Origin: Lachnospiraceae bacterium UBA7179
Lineage (GTDB): Bacteria > Bacillota > Clostridia > Lachnospirales > Lachnospiraceae
Length of the DNA: 43,751 nt
Direction of reading: 5' to 3'
NCBI GenBank assembly: GCA_002491195.1
Contig: DKVL01000080.1
Coordinates: forward strand, 14,976-58,726
The notes below the pieces were generated by a model, which saw only the letters and a program-made list of their open reading frames with translations, did no database searches and had not been told where the DNA came from. Positions 15,921-23,476 of the stretch are shown piece by piece; positions within the stretch are counted from its first letter, which is position 1; each line of letters opens with the position of its first letter. Made by a program: the position numbers and the translations under genes.

Positions 15921-16223
15921 TTACATGTCCATAATACTTCCAAGCAGTCGGAAGTCTTTCTGTACCTCAGTATAGTTCTCCCCTTCGGGAGATTCCATTT
16001 CATTCTTTTTCAGGACCTCCAAAAGCCCCTCCGCCATTTTACTGCATCCGCCAGTCGCCGCTATTGTAAGGCTGCTGTTTCCTTTGGTCAATAATCTCGA
16101 TTTCTGATTTGGCAGCTGAAACCGCCCTTTTTCCTTATCTTCCCAGTTGTATGCCTTTTGCATATAATATTGCAGTAATGTGTAATCCGTCGAACCCTCG
16201 CAGAGAATTATTGCATTCTTTAT
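15921..16223 (-). pseudogene. Decayed TOPRIM (DUF3226/DUF4435-like) protein
   Basis: In frame from 16223 the product would read (I)KNAIILCEGSTDYTLLQYYM and continue to the stop at 15921 (about 100 residues). CEGSTD is the N-terminal glutamate motif of a TOPRIM nuclease domain. Where intact genes have ATG there is ATA, and the next Met is 21 codons in, past the motif. The central part with the second acidic motif (DxD) is missing: the text passes from ATGGCSKMAEGLLEVLKKN almost directly to a C-terminal-looking VQKDFRLLGSI. Its partner is the truncated ATPase upstream, overlapping by 4 bases. Together they look like the wreck of an AAA-TOPRIM (PARIS/OLD-like) anti-phage pair. Confidence 0.6.
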
Positions 16224-16783
16224 CGTAACTCAACACCCCAATCATCCTGTGCTTTGATTGCTTCCTGGCAATTCATTTTTCTCACAAGATTTTTTCCTTC
16301 TTTATGATATAATGTATACAAATTAATCTTGTCCTGCAGCGCAGAATCACATCGCAGGACCTTACTGATTGTCTCAAGACTGTGCGAGGATAAAAATACC
16401 TGCACGTTCATTTCCTGAGCACTCTGTAAAATCCATGAAAAGATATGGTTCATCGCTGAAGTGTGAATCGCAGTCTCAAACTCATCCAGCAGGAGAATAC
16501 CATTCGCTGCTTTTACCACTGCTGCCAATAATATAAGGGCCTTTTTCATTCCATCGCCATACGCATTCAACGGCAGCGCTTTTCTGTATTTCTTTGACAA
16601 AATCATATACTCTGTACCGTTACCTGATTTTGCTATATTAATAATGCTCTCATCAAATTCATGCAGAATTTTCATCATTTTCTGGTAGTGAACCGGGCTT
16701 TCTAACACTTCATCCAGCAGGAGCTTTCCATTTTTCTGGCCACAAATCCTACGATATGCATAGAACCTTTCGTGACCATACAC
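16220..16783 (-). pseudogene. AAA ATPase of an AAA-TOPRIM pair, N-terminal truncated
   Basis: 187 residues covering only the C-terminal half of an AAA_15/AAA_21 (ABC-like) ATPase: signature YGDGMKKALILLAAVV at 75-90, Walker B GILLLDEFETAIH (D100, E101) and the switch LSSHSLE at 131-137. Walker A and the N-terminal lobe are absent; the frame closes at a TAG about 10 codons before the GTG at 16783, and I see no matching N-terminal part in other frames upstream. It cannot hydrolyse ATP alone. The end WGVELR overlaps the following TOPRIM gene by 4 bases. Such ATPases pair with TOPRIM nucleases in PARIS, OLD and Gabija-like defence systems. Confidence 0.65.
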
Positions 16784-16860
16784 CTCTGTTCTGCAAGTCC
16801 TACGCTATCCTCTATACTAACAAAAACTTACTCAAATGTAAACAAATAAGATAAAAGAAA

Positions 16861-16892
16861 ATAAGACGCAAACCATTTGATTTCCGTCTTAT
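16861..16892 (-). terminator. Terminator of the small membrane protein gene
   Basis: Stem ATAAGACG / CGTCTTAT with a 16-base loop; the minus-strand tail reads TTTCTTTTATC. Confidence 0.7.
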
Positions 16893-16920
16893 CCAATTCC
16901 ACTATGCAATTAACCAATGA

Positions 16921-17205
16921 TTACAGCTCGTCCGCAATCGCCGCCGACGATACAAATGTCGCGACAACAGACAGCACAACTGCCAGGATAATGATCAGCA
17001 TACCGCCCATCAGGAGAATCATCGCTCCGCCGCCGTTATCCTCAGCACTTCCCTCCTGAGGCGCCTGCTCCTCCGCCACATTTTCTACCGTTGTTTCAGC
17101 CGCCTGCGCAGTAACCGTCCCAAAGGAAAATACCGAAACGAATACTCCTACAACCAAGGCAAGCATCAGCTTCCATATTTTACAAGCTTTATTCTGTTTT
17201 GTCAT
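16921..17205 (-). CDS. Small secreted or membrane-anchored protein
   Basis: 94 residues from the ATG at 17205 (GAGGGTGG just upstream; a GTG 3 codons earlier is less well placed). There is a signal peptide (KIWKLMLALVVGVFVSVFSF, cleavage likely after AQAA), an acidic spacer rich in E, Q and P, then a hydrophobic helix MILLMGGMLIIILAVVLSVVATFV near the C terminus. No family is recognised. A good terminator follows, so it is a single-gene unit. It may be a small membrane peptide exposed outside the cell. Confidence 0.6.
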   Translation of the reverse strand: MTKQNKACKIWKLMLALVVGVFVSVFSFGTVTAQAAETTVENVAEEQAPQEGSAEDNGGGAMILLMGGMLIIILAVVLSVVATFVSSAAIADEL

Positions 17206-17359
17206 GCAATCCACCCTCTTTATCTCAATTTCAGCAACGATACAGTATCTCTACGCCCAAGCCTTTTCTGACTCGTCACCATTTCCCTATACAACAGTCT
17301 ACCATACAATTCCCAAAAAGTGAATTATTTTCCGTAAATTTTACACAAAAATATTCCTC

Positions 17360-17522
17360 TTAGGAACTGTTAATAAATTACTCCTGAATAGTGCGCAGGA
17401 TTTTTCTTCGAGAGTGCTACTCAACAATCAGGCGCATAGTGGGCTATGTAACTGATTGTTGAGTAGTGCTATCGGAGAAAAAGACAAGCAATATCAGGAG
17501 TAATTTGTTAACAGTTCCTTAA
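17360..17522. repeat. 163-bp near-perfect palindrome (AGGAACTGTT family)
   Basis: The whole element folds into one hairpin. Outer arms (17360-17387 and 17494-17522) read TTAGGAACTGTTAATAAATT and its complement, with about one mismatch and one bulge in 28. The inner arms share ACTCAACAATCAG / CTGATTGTTGAGT, and the tip is itself a CATAG-TGGG-CTATG hairpin. There is no coding capacity. The arms match repeats at 4685, 10297 and 39378, so it looks like a non-autonomous mobile repeat (MITE-like). It fills most of the 330-base gap between 17205 and 17535. Confidence 0.75.
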
Positions 17523-17534
17523 GATCAATCCATA

Positions 17535-18347
17535 CTACAAAGAAAGTTGTTCGCCTCCCCTGACCTCCACGAAACGCTCATCGTCAACGCACAGCCACAG
17601 GCTCTGCGCGCATGGATTGTATACAAAAGAACCATCCGCCGCAAACTGCGCCATCTTAGCCACATCCATATAATCGACGATCTGTATGTTCGTCGCGTAC
17701 CAGATATCCTCCTGCCCGCCAGCCAATTTGCAGAAGTCCTCAATCACATTCCAGTTATCATTGTTCGTAAACTCATAGCTGTGTCCCCACACATACATCA
17801 GATACAGATACTGCTTTTTCTTCAATTCCACAAACTTCTGCCCTAACGCCAACAGATTGTGGTTATGATGGCAGGTCGCTTTCCACTGTAAAAAATTCTC
17901 TGGAATCGCAAAATCGTCTGAGTCACCAACAATCCTGCCATAACGGATTCCCAGCCCCGGAAGCAGGTCACAGATTTCCTTTGAATAAGAACCATTTGGA
18001 TAGGCAAGACCGCGCACCGGATACCCCATGATCTCCTCCAGCTTTTTCCTATCCTCGATGATCTCCTGTGCCACACTTGTGAGCGGGCAGCGCTCGATCG
18101 TGGGATGCGATACTGTATGGCACGCTACCTCATGCCCCTGATAGAGTTCCCTGTACTCCGCCTGCGGAATCCGCACTGGATCACCCTCCAAACCACTGTT
18201 TACATTAAAAGTCCCCTTGATTCCATATCGGTTAAAGATCTCAACAAGACGCCTGTCCTCATGCTTCCCATCATCATAACTCATCGTCAACGCTTTGTGC
18301 TTTCCGCCCGGGAAACACACATAAATCTTCTTAATATTCGTCTTCAT
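17535..18347 (-). CDS. Polysaccharide deacetylase (CE4/NodB) family protein
   Basis: 270 residues with the NodB fold: TMSYDDG at 21-27 (catalytic base D25/metal D26), the metal histidines CHTVSHP (H77, H81), and RGLAYPNGSY as motif 3. CE4 enzymes remove acetyl groups from peptidoglycan, chitin or other N-acetyl sugars. There is no signal peptide or membrane segment, so it is probably cytoplasmic and may act on a small substrate. AAAGGGTG precedes the ATG. It lies 33 bases after the MecA-like gene and is likely co-transcribed with it. Confidence 0.82.
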   Translation of the reverse strand: MKTNIKKIYVCFPGGKHKALTMSYDDGKHEDRRLVEIFNRYGIKGTFNVNSGLEGDPVRIPQAEYRELYQGHEVACHTVSHPTIERCPLTSVAQEIIEDRKKLEEIMGYPVRGLAYPNGSYSKEICDLLPGLGIRYGRIVGDSDDFAIPENFLQWKATCHHNHNLLALGQKFVELKKKQYLYLMYVWGHSYEFTNNDNWNVIEDFCKLAGGQEDIWYATNIQIVDYMDVAKMAQFAADGSFVYNPCAQSLWLCVDDERFVEVRGGEQLSL

Positions 18348-18380
18348 CTGTAATACACACCCTTTCTTAATCCAAGTTCC

Positions 18381-18788
18381 TTATTTCATCCGTTCTGCCT
18401 TAATGTTTTTCTCAAAATGTGCCACCAGTTTGCGCCCTTCCTCCTCACCAGACGTCTCCAGCGCGCTGATAAACTCCTCCAGCGGCCCTCTTGTCTCCTC
18501 GTCAGCCATTGCCAGGGAATGTTTCAGGCTCACAACATAATCCGCAATGCACTCGCTGAACTCAAAGGAAACACTATCATCTGGAAGCATTGTTATATTG
18601 AGCGTATAGGCTACATTTGTCCACGTAACTTTCTGTGTCATAGCACACAGTTCCTTTGCCTTTTTCAGGAAATACATTCCCTGCTCCGTTCTGTCGAGAA
18701 TATCATCCAACGTAATCCCGAAAAAATCAAAATCTTCCTGTGTGGCAATACATTCCACTTTCAAGTCTGCTTTCCTGCGATATTCCAT
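18381..18788 (-). CDS. MecA-like adaptor protein
   Basis: 135 residues. The N terminus MEYRRKADLKVECIATQEDFDFFGITLDDILDRTEQGMYFL has the pattern of MecA/NegA adaptors (basic strand, then E-DF-G-TLDDI, then a helix), followed by a second half with VAYTLNITMLPDDSVSFEFS. MecA proteins hand substrates to ClpC-ClpP protease. This one is shorter than Bacillus MecA and its C-terminal ClpC-binding part is not recognisable, so it may be a divergent adaptor. The start at 18788 is chosen for GGAAGGAG 4 bases upstream; an earlier in-frame codon at 18809 lacks a site. Confidence 0.6.
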   Translation of the reverse strand: MEYRRKADLKVECIATQEDFDFFGITLDDILDRTEQGMYFLKKAKELCAMTQKVTWTNVAYTLNITMLPDDSVSFEFSECIADYVVSLKHSLAMADEETRGPLEEFISALETSGEEEGRKLVAHFEKNIKAERMK

Positions 18789-18826
18789 GCTCTCCTTCCT
18801 TTCCCCCAAAATCCGCTATAGGAAAA

Positions 18827-18850
18827 GGACGCTGAATCATCACAGCGTCC
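18827..18850 (-). terminator. Terminator of the 128-residue unknown gene
   Basis: GGACGCTG / CAGCGTCC stem, followed by TTTTCC on the minus strand. It separates the unknown gene from the MecA-like gene. Confidence 0.75.
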
Positions 18851-18875
18851 CGTGTTTTCCATAATGATCAGAGCA

Positions 18876-19262
18876 TTACTCGTCTTCCTCCACGAAATCC
18901 GTGTGGAACATCAGTAAAAATTCCGCTCCGTTTTTAATCGTGAGCTTCATTACTACACCCTTGCCATCCACTGATATTTTTGAGTTTACTTTTTTCACAG
19001 TGTCAAGATTAAGCTGAACCGTTGTAAACATATCATCGCTCATAAGACACATGACTCTGCCTGCGACCCTTGCCTCGGAACAGATCACTGACAGCGACAT
19101 ATTCAGTCCGGTTCCGTCCGTCACGTCCTCTACCGTCGATAGCGCGATTGGTATATTTTTGACATCCATCAGTACTGAAATCAGGCTATCAGCGTCATTG
19201 ACGAGAAGCAGACGATTGCGCATAACCTCTAAATAGTTTGTCCAATTCTGCATTCCATCCAT
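18876..19262 (-). CDS. Conserved-looking protein of unknown function
   Basis: 128 residues from the ATG at 19262, which has a perfect AAAGGAGG 6 bases upstream. No signal or membrane segment. The composition suggests an alpha/beta cytoplasmic protein: an N-terminal helix (NWTNYLEVMRNRLLLVNDAD), then several strands ending GVVMKLTIKNGAEFLLMFHTDFVEEDE. I recognise no family. It is a single-gene unit with a consensus promoter and a long structured leader (19314-19416), which is unusual for such a small gene and suggests post-transcriptional control. Confidence 0.65.
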   Translation of the reverse strand: MDGMQNWTNYLEVMRNRLLLVNDADSLISVLMDVKNIPIALSTVEDVTDGTGLNMSLSVICSEARVAGRVMCLMSDDMFTTVQLNLDTVKKVNSKISVDGKGVVMKLTIKNGAEFLLMFHTDFVEEDE

Positions 19263-19313
19263 ACTCTGGCCTCCTTTGTAATAGGAACTATGAGTTCTTG
19301 CAAAATACAAGGC

Positions 19314-19416
19314 CTTCTGATAAGTTATATTGTAAGAAGCAGGAACAGCTTCTTACAATCAGATGCACGGCGCAAAGACCGCGCCTTTTATCAGAAGTAA
19401 AGGGCACTTCTGATAA
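19314..19416 (-). ncRNA. Structured 5' leader with three hairpins and a switchable arm
   Basis: On the minus strand, directly after the promoter, come a hairpin TTATCAGAAGT / ACTTCTGATAA (19388-19416), then GGCGC / GCGCC (19369-19385), then TTGTAAGAAGC / GCTTCTTACAA (19330-19358). The 5' arm of the first hairpin recurs after the third (identical 18-bp direct repeats at 19314-19331 and 19407-19424), so its 3' arm can pair with either copy. Such alternative pairing is typical of regulatory leaders. No known riboswitch class is recognised. Confidence 0.55.
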
Positions 19417-19421
19417 GTTAT

Positions 19422-19450
19422 ATTATACGTTTTCTGTAAAAATGTGTCAA
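19422..19450 (-). promoter_or_regulatory. Consensus sigma-A promoter of the unknown gene and its leader
   Basis: On the minus strand TTGACA (19445-19450), 17 bp, TATAAT (19422-19427): a perfect match. Transcription should start near 19415, at the first hairpin of the leader. Confidence 0.85.
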
Positions 19451-19472
19451 CTCTCAATCTGCATACATTTTG

Positions 19473-20144
19473 TCAGAATATTTTAGTGAATTTATCAAAA
19501 CCCAATGAAAACTCCATCTGTTCTCCAGTATCCGGATGCATAAACTGAATTTCATATGCCAGAAGCGCAGTGCTGCTGACTGCTAATCGCTTTGACAGTT
19601 CTCTGGACGCATCGGAGCCATATTTGAAATCTCCCAGAAGCGGAAATCCCGCATGCGCCATCTGCACCCTGATCTGGTGATGCCTGCCGGTATACAACTC
19701 GATTTCCAAAAGGGAGACATCCTCACTGTGCTGCAGCATCCGCCAACGGAGCATCGCTTCCTTTGCCCCCTGCGTCTTTCCGGGCACAACTTTTGACAGA
19801 TTAGTCCGCCCGTCCTTCAACAGGTAATCCGTCAATTCACCCTCCGGTGTCTCTGGAACTCCTGCGACAAGCGCTGCATATTTCTTGGTCAGTGTTCCTC
19901 TTCGCAGCTCGTCGCCAAGTTTCCTGGCTGTACCACCATCTTTTGCAAAAACCAGAAGCCCTTCCACTGGCTGATCAAGTCTGTGTACTACGCCAATATA
20001 GGCATCTTCGCCTTTTCTCTTCCGGTAATTCTTTAATTCGGACACAAGGTCTGCCTGACCGATTCTCGCAGTTTCTGTGGCGATTCCCATCGGTTTGTGC
20101 ACGACCAGCAGATCGTTGTCCTCATACATTATCATTTTGTCCAT
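19473..20144 (-). CDS. RluA-family pseudouridine synthase
   Basis: 223 residues. The motif GVVHRLDQPVEGLLVFAKD at 51-69 carries the catalytic aspartate (D57) of RluA-type synthases, followed by KKYAALV and a C-terminal YTGRHHQIRVQMAHAGFPLLGD, the second family motif. There is no N-terminal S4 domain, so it is a short RluA form modifying rRNA or tRNA uridines; the target site cannot be told. It follows the response regulator by 55 bases and may be read from the same transcript. I prefer the ATG at 20144 over a GTG two codons earlier. Confidence 0.88.
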   Translation of the reverse strand: MDKMIMYEDNDLLVVHKPMGIATETARIGQADLVSELKNYRKRKGEDAYIGVVHRLDQPVEGLLVFAKDGGTARKLGDELRRGTLTKKYAALVAGVPETPEGELTDYLLKDGRTNLSKVVPGKTQGAKEAMLRWRMLQHSEDVSLLEIELYTGRHHQIRVQMAHAGFPLLGDFKYGSDASRELSKRLAVSSTALLAYEIQFMHPDTGEQMEFSLGFDKFTKIF

Positions 20145-20199
20145 CTTCACACATTCCTATTCGAATGTAAAAATTTGTAAGCAGCGTGTAAACAAAGCA

Positions 20200-20889
20200 T
20201 CAGAGTTTAAAACGGTATCCAACACCCCAAATTGTCTCAATATATTGCGGCTTTGAGGTATCCGACTCAATCTTTTCACGGATTTTCTTGATATGCACTG
20301 TGACTGTTGCAATATCTCCAATCGAATCCATATCCCATATTTCCCTGAAGATTTCTTCCTTTGTAAATACATGGTTGGGATTCTCCGCAAGGAACGTCAA
20401 AAGGTCAAACTCCTTCGTTGTAAAGTTTTTTTCCACACCGTCCACAAACACACGCCTTGCAGTCTTATCAATGCGGATCCCTCTGATCTCCACAATGTCA
20501 TTCTCCTTGGTATGGCTTCCCACCAGACGGTTGTACCGTGCCATATGCGCCTTCACGCGCGCTACCAGTTCGCTCGGACTGAAAGGTTTCGTCAGATAAT
20601 CGTCTGCACCAAGTCCCAAACCGCGGATTTTATCAATGTCATCCTTCTTTGCTGAAACCATAAGAATCGGCACATCCTTATCCTCTCGAATGCGCTTGCA
20701 GATCTCAAACCCGTCGATCCCTGGAAGCATCAGGTCAAGAATAATCAGATCAAACTCCTCCGCCAACGCTGTTGCAAGACCAGTATCGCCGCTGTTTTCT
20801 ATCTTCACCTCGAAATCGTTGAGTTCCAGATAATCCTTCTCAAGTTCCGCAATTGCCTCCTCGTCCTCTACAATTAAAATTCTGCTCAT
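20200..20889 (-). CDS. OmpR-family response regulator
   Basis: 229 residues. Receiver domain 1-115 with acidic pocket E8/D9, phosphoacceptor D52 (LIILDLMLPGIDGF), and the switch lysine in YLTKPFSPSEL. A C-terminal winged helix follows (TTKEFDLLTFLAENPNHVFTKEEIFREIW ... VTVHIKKIREKIE ... IWGVGYRFKL). It is a DNA-binding regulator paired with the histidine kinase gene just upstream (78-base gap). The start at 20889 (MSRILIVEDEE) follows AAAGGAT; an upstream extension of 8 codons lacks a better site. The regulon is unknown. Confidence 0.93.
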   Translation of the reverse strand: MSRILIVEDEEAIAELEKDYLELNDFEVKIENSGDTGLATALAEEFDLIILDLMLPGIDGFEICKRIREDKDVPILMVSAKKDDIDKIRGLGLGADDYLTKPFSPSELVARVKAHMARYNRLVGSHTKENDIVEIRGIRIDKTARRVFVDGVEKNFTTKEFDLLTFLAENPNHVFTKEEIFREIWDMDSIGDIATVTVHIKKIREKIESDTSKPQYIETIWGVGYRFKL

Positions 20890-20927
20890 ACGCTCTATCC
20901 TTTCCTTAATCAATATATAGGTGCATC

Positions 20928-20969
20928 AGTTATAGTAAACGACGTGCACTTTTGTCGTTTCCTATAACT
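20928..20969. other. Long hairpin between kinase and regulator genes
   Basis: Arms AGTTATAG-T-AAACGAC and GTCGTTT-C-CTATAACT pair over about 15 bp around a 10-base loop, starting on the kinase stop codon. There is no T run, so it more likely stabilises, processes or partly attenuates the mRNA than terminates it. Confidence 0.5.
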
Positions 20970-22116
20970 AAATCACTACTTCATCCGTTTTCTCTGTATA
21001 TTTGCGCAGTACAAAGTGCATACAGGTTCCCTCGCCCTCCTTGCTGGTCGCCCACACATAGCCGCCATGATCCTCGATAATTTTTTTCACGATGCTCAGT
21101 CCGATGCCGCTGCCGCCCTGAAGGGAATTGCGGGACGCATCCGTCCTGTAAAATCGCTCAAAAATATTTCCGATATCTTTTGAGGCGATCCCCTTTCCAT
21201 CATCCTCAATCTCAATCTTAACAGACTCTCCTTCATCCAAAAGCCGAATATCAATCACACCGTTTTCATGCCCCATGTATTTAACGCTGTTGCTGATGAT
21301 ATTATTGATGACCTTTTTGAGCTGCTCCGGATCCGCCACAACACAAGTATCTGCCGGGACAAGATTCGTAAAATTAAGGTGGATATTTTTCGCCTCAAGG
21401 TCAAGACCGACCTCCTCGACACAGTCCGAAAAGTAATCCGACACATTCAGGATATTAAAATGGTATGGAATCTTGTTCGAATCAATCCCAGAATAAGTAG
21501 TCAGTTCATTGATGAGTTTATCCATATCATTTGCTTTATTGTAGATCGTCTTGATGTACTTATCCATCTTTTCCGGTGTGTTCGCCACGCCATCCATTAT
21601 TCCCTCGACATATCCCTTGATTGACGTGATCGGCGTCTTGAGGTCGTGGGAAATATTGCTCACAAGCTCCTTGGATTTCTTTTCATTCTGGGCTTTCTCC
21701 TCCTCGTTTTCCTTTAGCTGAAGCCGCATCTGCTCGTAATTGTCAAAAAGCAGCCCGATCTCATCTCCGCGTCCACCGTTCATGTGATAATCGAAATCCC
21801 CGACCGATATGTGCTGCATAGCGATACTCAGCTCCTTGAGCGGCCTGTACACGTCTTTGTTGAGCCATGCAGTGATGATACCGCTTGTCAGTACCAAAAT
21901 GACTACCATGGCAATCATCATATGCTTCATCAGCCGCCTGTTGACGATAGCCCCGATCATGATATCTTTCTTGCTCAGTTCGTGCAGCATATCGATGTTC
22001 TCATAATATCCATAGCCCATGAATACCACGATGCTGCAAATCAGTGGCACTAATATGATTGCCAGAAAAAGTATCATCATTTTTGTTTTGAGTTTGATAT
22101 GCGCCTTCCTATTCAT
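20968..22116 (-). CDS. Membrane sensor histidine kinase
   Basis: 382 residues from the ATG at 22116. Two membrane helices (about 13-34 and 66-84) enclose a very short extracytoplasmic loop, then a HAMP domain (about 85-140), a HisKA domain with H157 in SNISHDLKTPITSIKGY, and a HATPase domain with N box NNIISNSVKY, G1 IEDDGKGIA, F box FERFYR and G2 GGSGIGLSIVKKI. The short loop suggests sensing within the membrane or through a partner. The ribosome site is weak (GGAG 14 bases upstream); a TTG further up at 22161 is possible. It forms an operon with the regulator downstream. Confidence 0.9.
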   Translation of the reverse strand: MNRKAHIKLKTKMMILFLAIILVPLICSIVVFMGYGYYENIDMLHELSKKDIMIGAIVNRRLMKHMMIAMVVILVLTSGIITAWLNKDVYRPLKELSIAMQHISVGDFDYHMNGGRGDEIGLLFDNYEQMRLQLKENEEEKAQNEKKSKELVSNISHDLKTPITSIKGYVEGIMDGVANTPEKMDKYIKTIYNKANDMDKLINELTTYSGIDSNKIPYHFNILNVSDYFSDCVEEVGLDLEAKNIHLNFTNLVPADTCVVADPEQLKKVINNIISNSVKYMGHENGVIDIRLLDEGESVKIEIEDDGKGIASKDIGNIFERFYRTDASRNSLQGGSGIGLSIVKKIIEDHGGYVWATSKEGEGTCMHFVLRKYTEKTDEVVI

Positions 22117-22316
22117 ATGATCCGATCGTCTCCATTCCAACAGCAGTTCCACATAGCGCAACTGATCTCATAATGCGAAAAGTTCGTTCTCATTTACACT
22201 TTTATGTATAACAAAATGAGACTGTGTAATTATATAATTAGTATAGCATATCCCATTTTAAAATATAGTGGTTTGCGGATTTCTTAATTTTTTTTTAATT
22301 AGAATGCAATTATGTA

Positions 22317-22362
22317 TTGACATTTTTTATATTTCCAATTATAATAACAGTAATCATTACTG
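22317..22362 (+). promoter_or_regulatory. perR-like promoter with 7-1-7 Fur-family box
   Basis: TTGACA (22317-22322), 17 bp, consensus TATAAT (22340-22345). Three bases further lies CAGTAATCATTACTG (22348-22362), a perfect 7-1-7 inverted repeat of the form bound by Fur/PerR/Zur proteins. Its place over the transcription start suggests autorepression. Confidence 0.8.
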
Positions 22363-22412
22363 ATTTTGTGTATTATATGCGTAATGTGTTACCACAGAAA
22401 GGCAGGGGTTTT

Positions 22413-22841
22413 ATGACGATGAAATACAGCCGCCAGAGAGCAGCTATCCTCTCCTTCCTACAATCCCGCAAGGATCACCCAACAGCGGAACTCGTCTATT
22501 CCAATGTAAAAGAAGAGTTTCCAAAGATCAGCCTTGGCACCGTATACCGCAATCTAAATCAATTGGCGAAAGCCGGCATCATTGCAAAGCACAGTTTCGG
22601 AGTCCTGGGTATTGACCATTTTGATTACAACATAAGCCCGCACTTCCATTTTGTGTGCAACCGCTGCCACGCTGTCATTGACTTGCCAATGGCATGTCAC
22701 GATTTTCCAGAGATTGAAGCGGAAGCATCCAAAGGCTTTGACGGATTGATCCAGGGACACAGGCTTTATTTCTGTGGCATATGTAAAAACTGCCTTGACC
22801 AAAACCGTGGTCATGACCACGAGCAAGACCAGAAACCATAA
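22413..22841 (+). CDS. Fur-family regulator, PerR-like
   Basis: 142 residues. The N-terminal winged helix (SRQRAAILSFLQSRKDHPTAELVY ... SLGTVYRNLNQLAKAGII) is that of Fur proteins, and the C-terminal domain has the regulatory metal ligands (FDYNISPHFHF) and two zinc CxxC pairs (CNRC and CGICKNC). The HFHF ligand arrangement and a reverse rubrerythrin gene 95 bases downstream point to PerR, the peroxide sensor, rather than Fur or Zur. A His/Asp-rich tail (GHDHEQDQKP) is unusual and might bind metal. Start at 22413 by GCAGGGG; a longer frame from 22317 covers the promoter. Confidence 0.88.
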   Translation: MTMKYSRQRAAILSFLQSRKDHPTAELVYSNVKEEFPKISLGTVYRNLNQLAKAGIIAKHSFGVLGIDHFDYNISPHFHFVCNRCHAVIDLPMACHDFPEIEAEASKGFDGLIQGHRLYFCGICKNCLDQNRGHDHEQDQKP

Positions 22842-22936
22842 CATTGTGTCATGGCAGATGAAACTGGCTGTGTGGAAAACAGAACATGATCCAGTCAATC
22901 TGTTTTTCATAGTGATAATATAAGGAGGATTTTAAA

Positions 22937-23476
22937 ATGAAATTTGTATGTAGTGTATGTGGTTATGTTTACGAGGGAGACAGTGCACCGGAAAGATGTC
23001 CACAGTGTAATGCACCCGCAGAGAAATTCAAGGCTCAGGAAGGTGAGATGACCTGGGCTGCTGAACACGTTGTAGGCGTTGCCAAAGGTGTCAGCGAGGA
23101 TATCATGGCAGACCTGAGAGCAAACTTTAACGGTGAATGTACAGAAGTTGGTATGTATCTTGCTATGGCACGCGTTGCACACAGAGAAGGCTATCCCGAG
23201 ATTGGTCTCTACTGGGAGAAAGCTGCCTGGGAAGAAGCAGAGCATGCTGCTAAGTTTGCAGAACTCTTAGGTGAAGTAGTAACAGACTCTACCAAGAAAA
23301 ATCTTGAGATGCGTGTGGAAGCCGAGAACGGCGCTACTGCTGGTAAGTTTGATCTCGCAAAGCGCGCAAAAGCTGCAAACCTGGATGCAATCCATGATAC
23401 CGTTCATGAGATGGCAAGGGATGAGGCCAGACATGGCAAGGCATTTGAGGGACTTCTTAAGAGATACTTTGGCTAA
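22937..23476 (+). CDS. rbr: Reverse rubrerythrin
   Basis: 179 residues. A rubredoxin domain comes first (C5, C8, C21, C24: VCSVCGYVYEG and CPQCNAP), then a ferritin-like di-iron domain (FNGECTEVGMYLAMARVA, WEEAEHAAKFAELLGE, MARDEARHGKAFEG). This order is the reverse rubrerythrin of clostridia, an NADH-linked peroxidase and oxygen-reducing protein that is strongly peroxide-induced and PerR-controlled in Clostridium acetobutylicum. AAGGAGG lies 8 bases before the ATG. Its last 36 bases are the first unit of a tandem repeat that continues past the stop. Confidence 0.93.
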   Translation: MKFVCSVCGYVYEGDSAPERCPQCNAPAEKFKAQEGEMTWAAEHVVGVAKGVSEDIMADLRANFNGECTEVGMYLAMARVAHREGYPEIGLYWEKAAWEEAEHAAKFAELLGEVVTDSTKKNLEMRVEAENGATAGKFDLAKRAKAANLDAIHDTVHEMARDEARHGKAFEGLLKRYFG

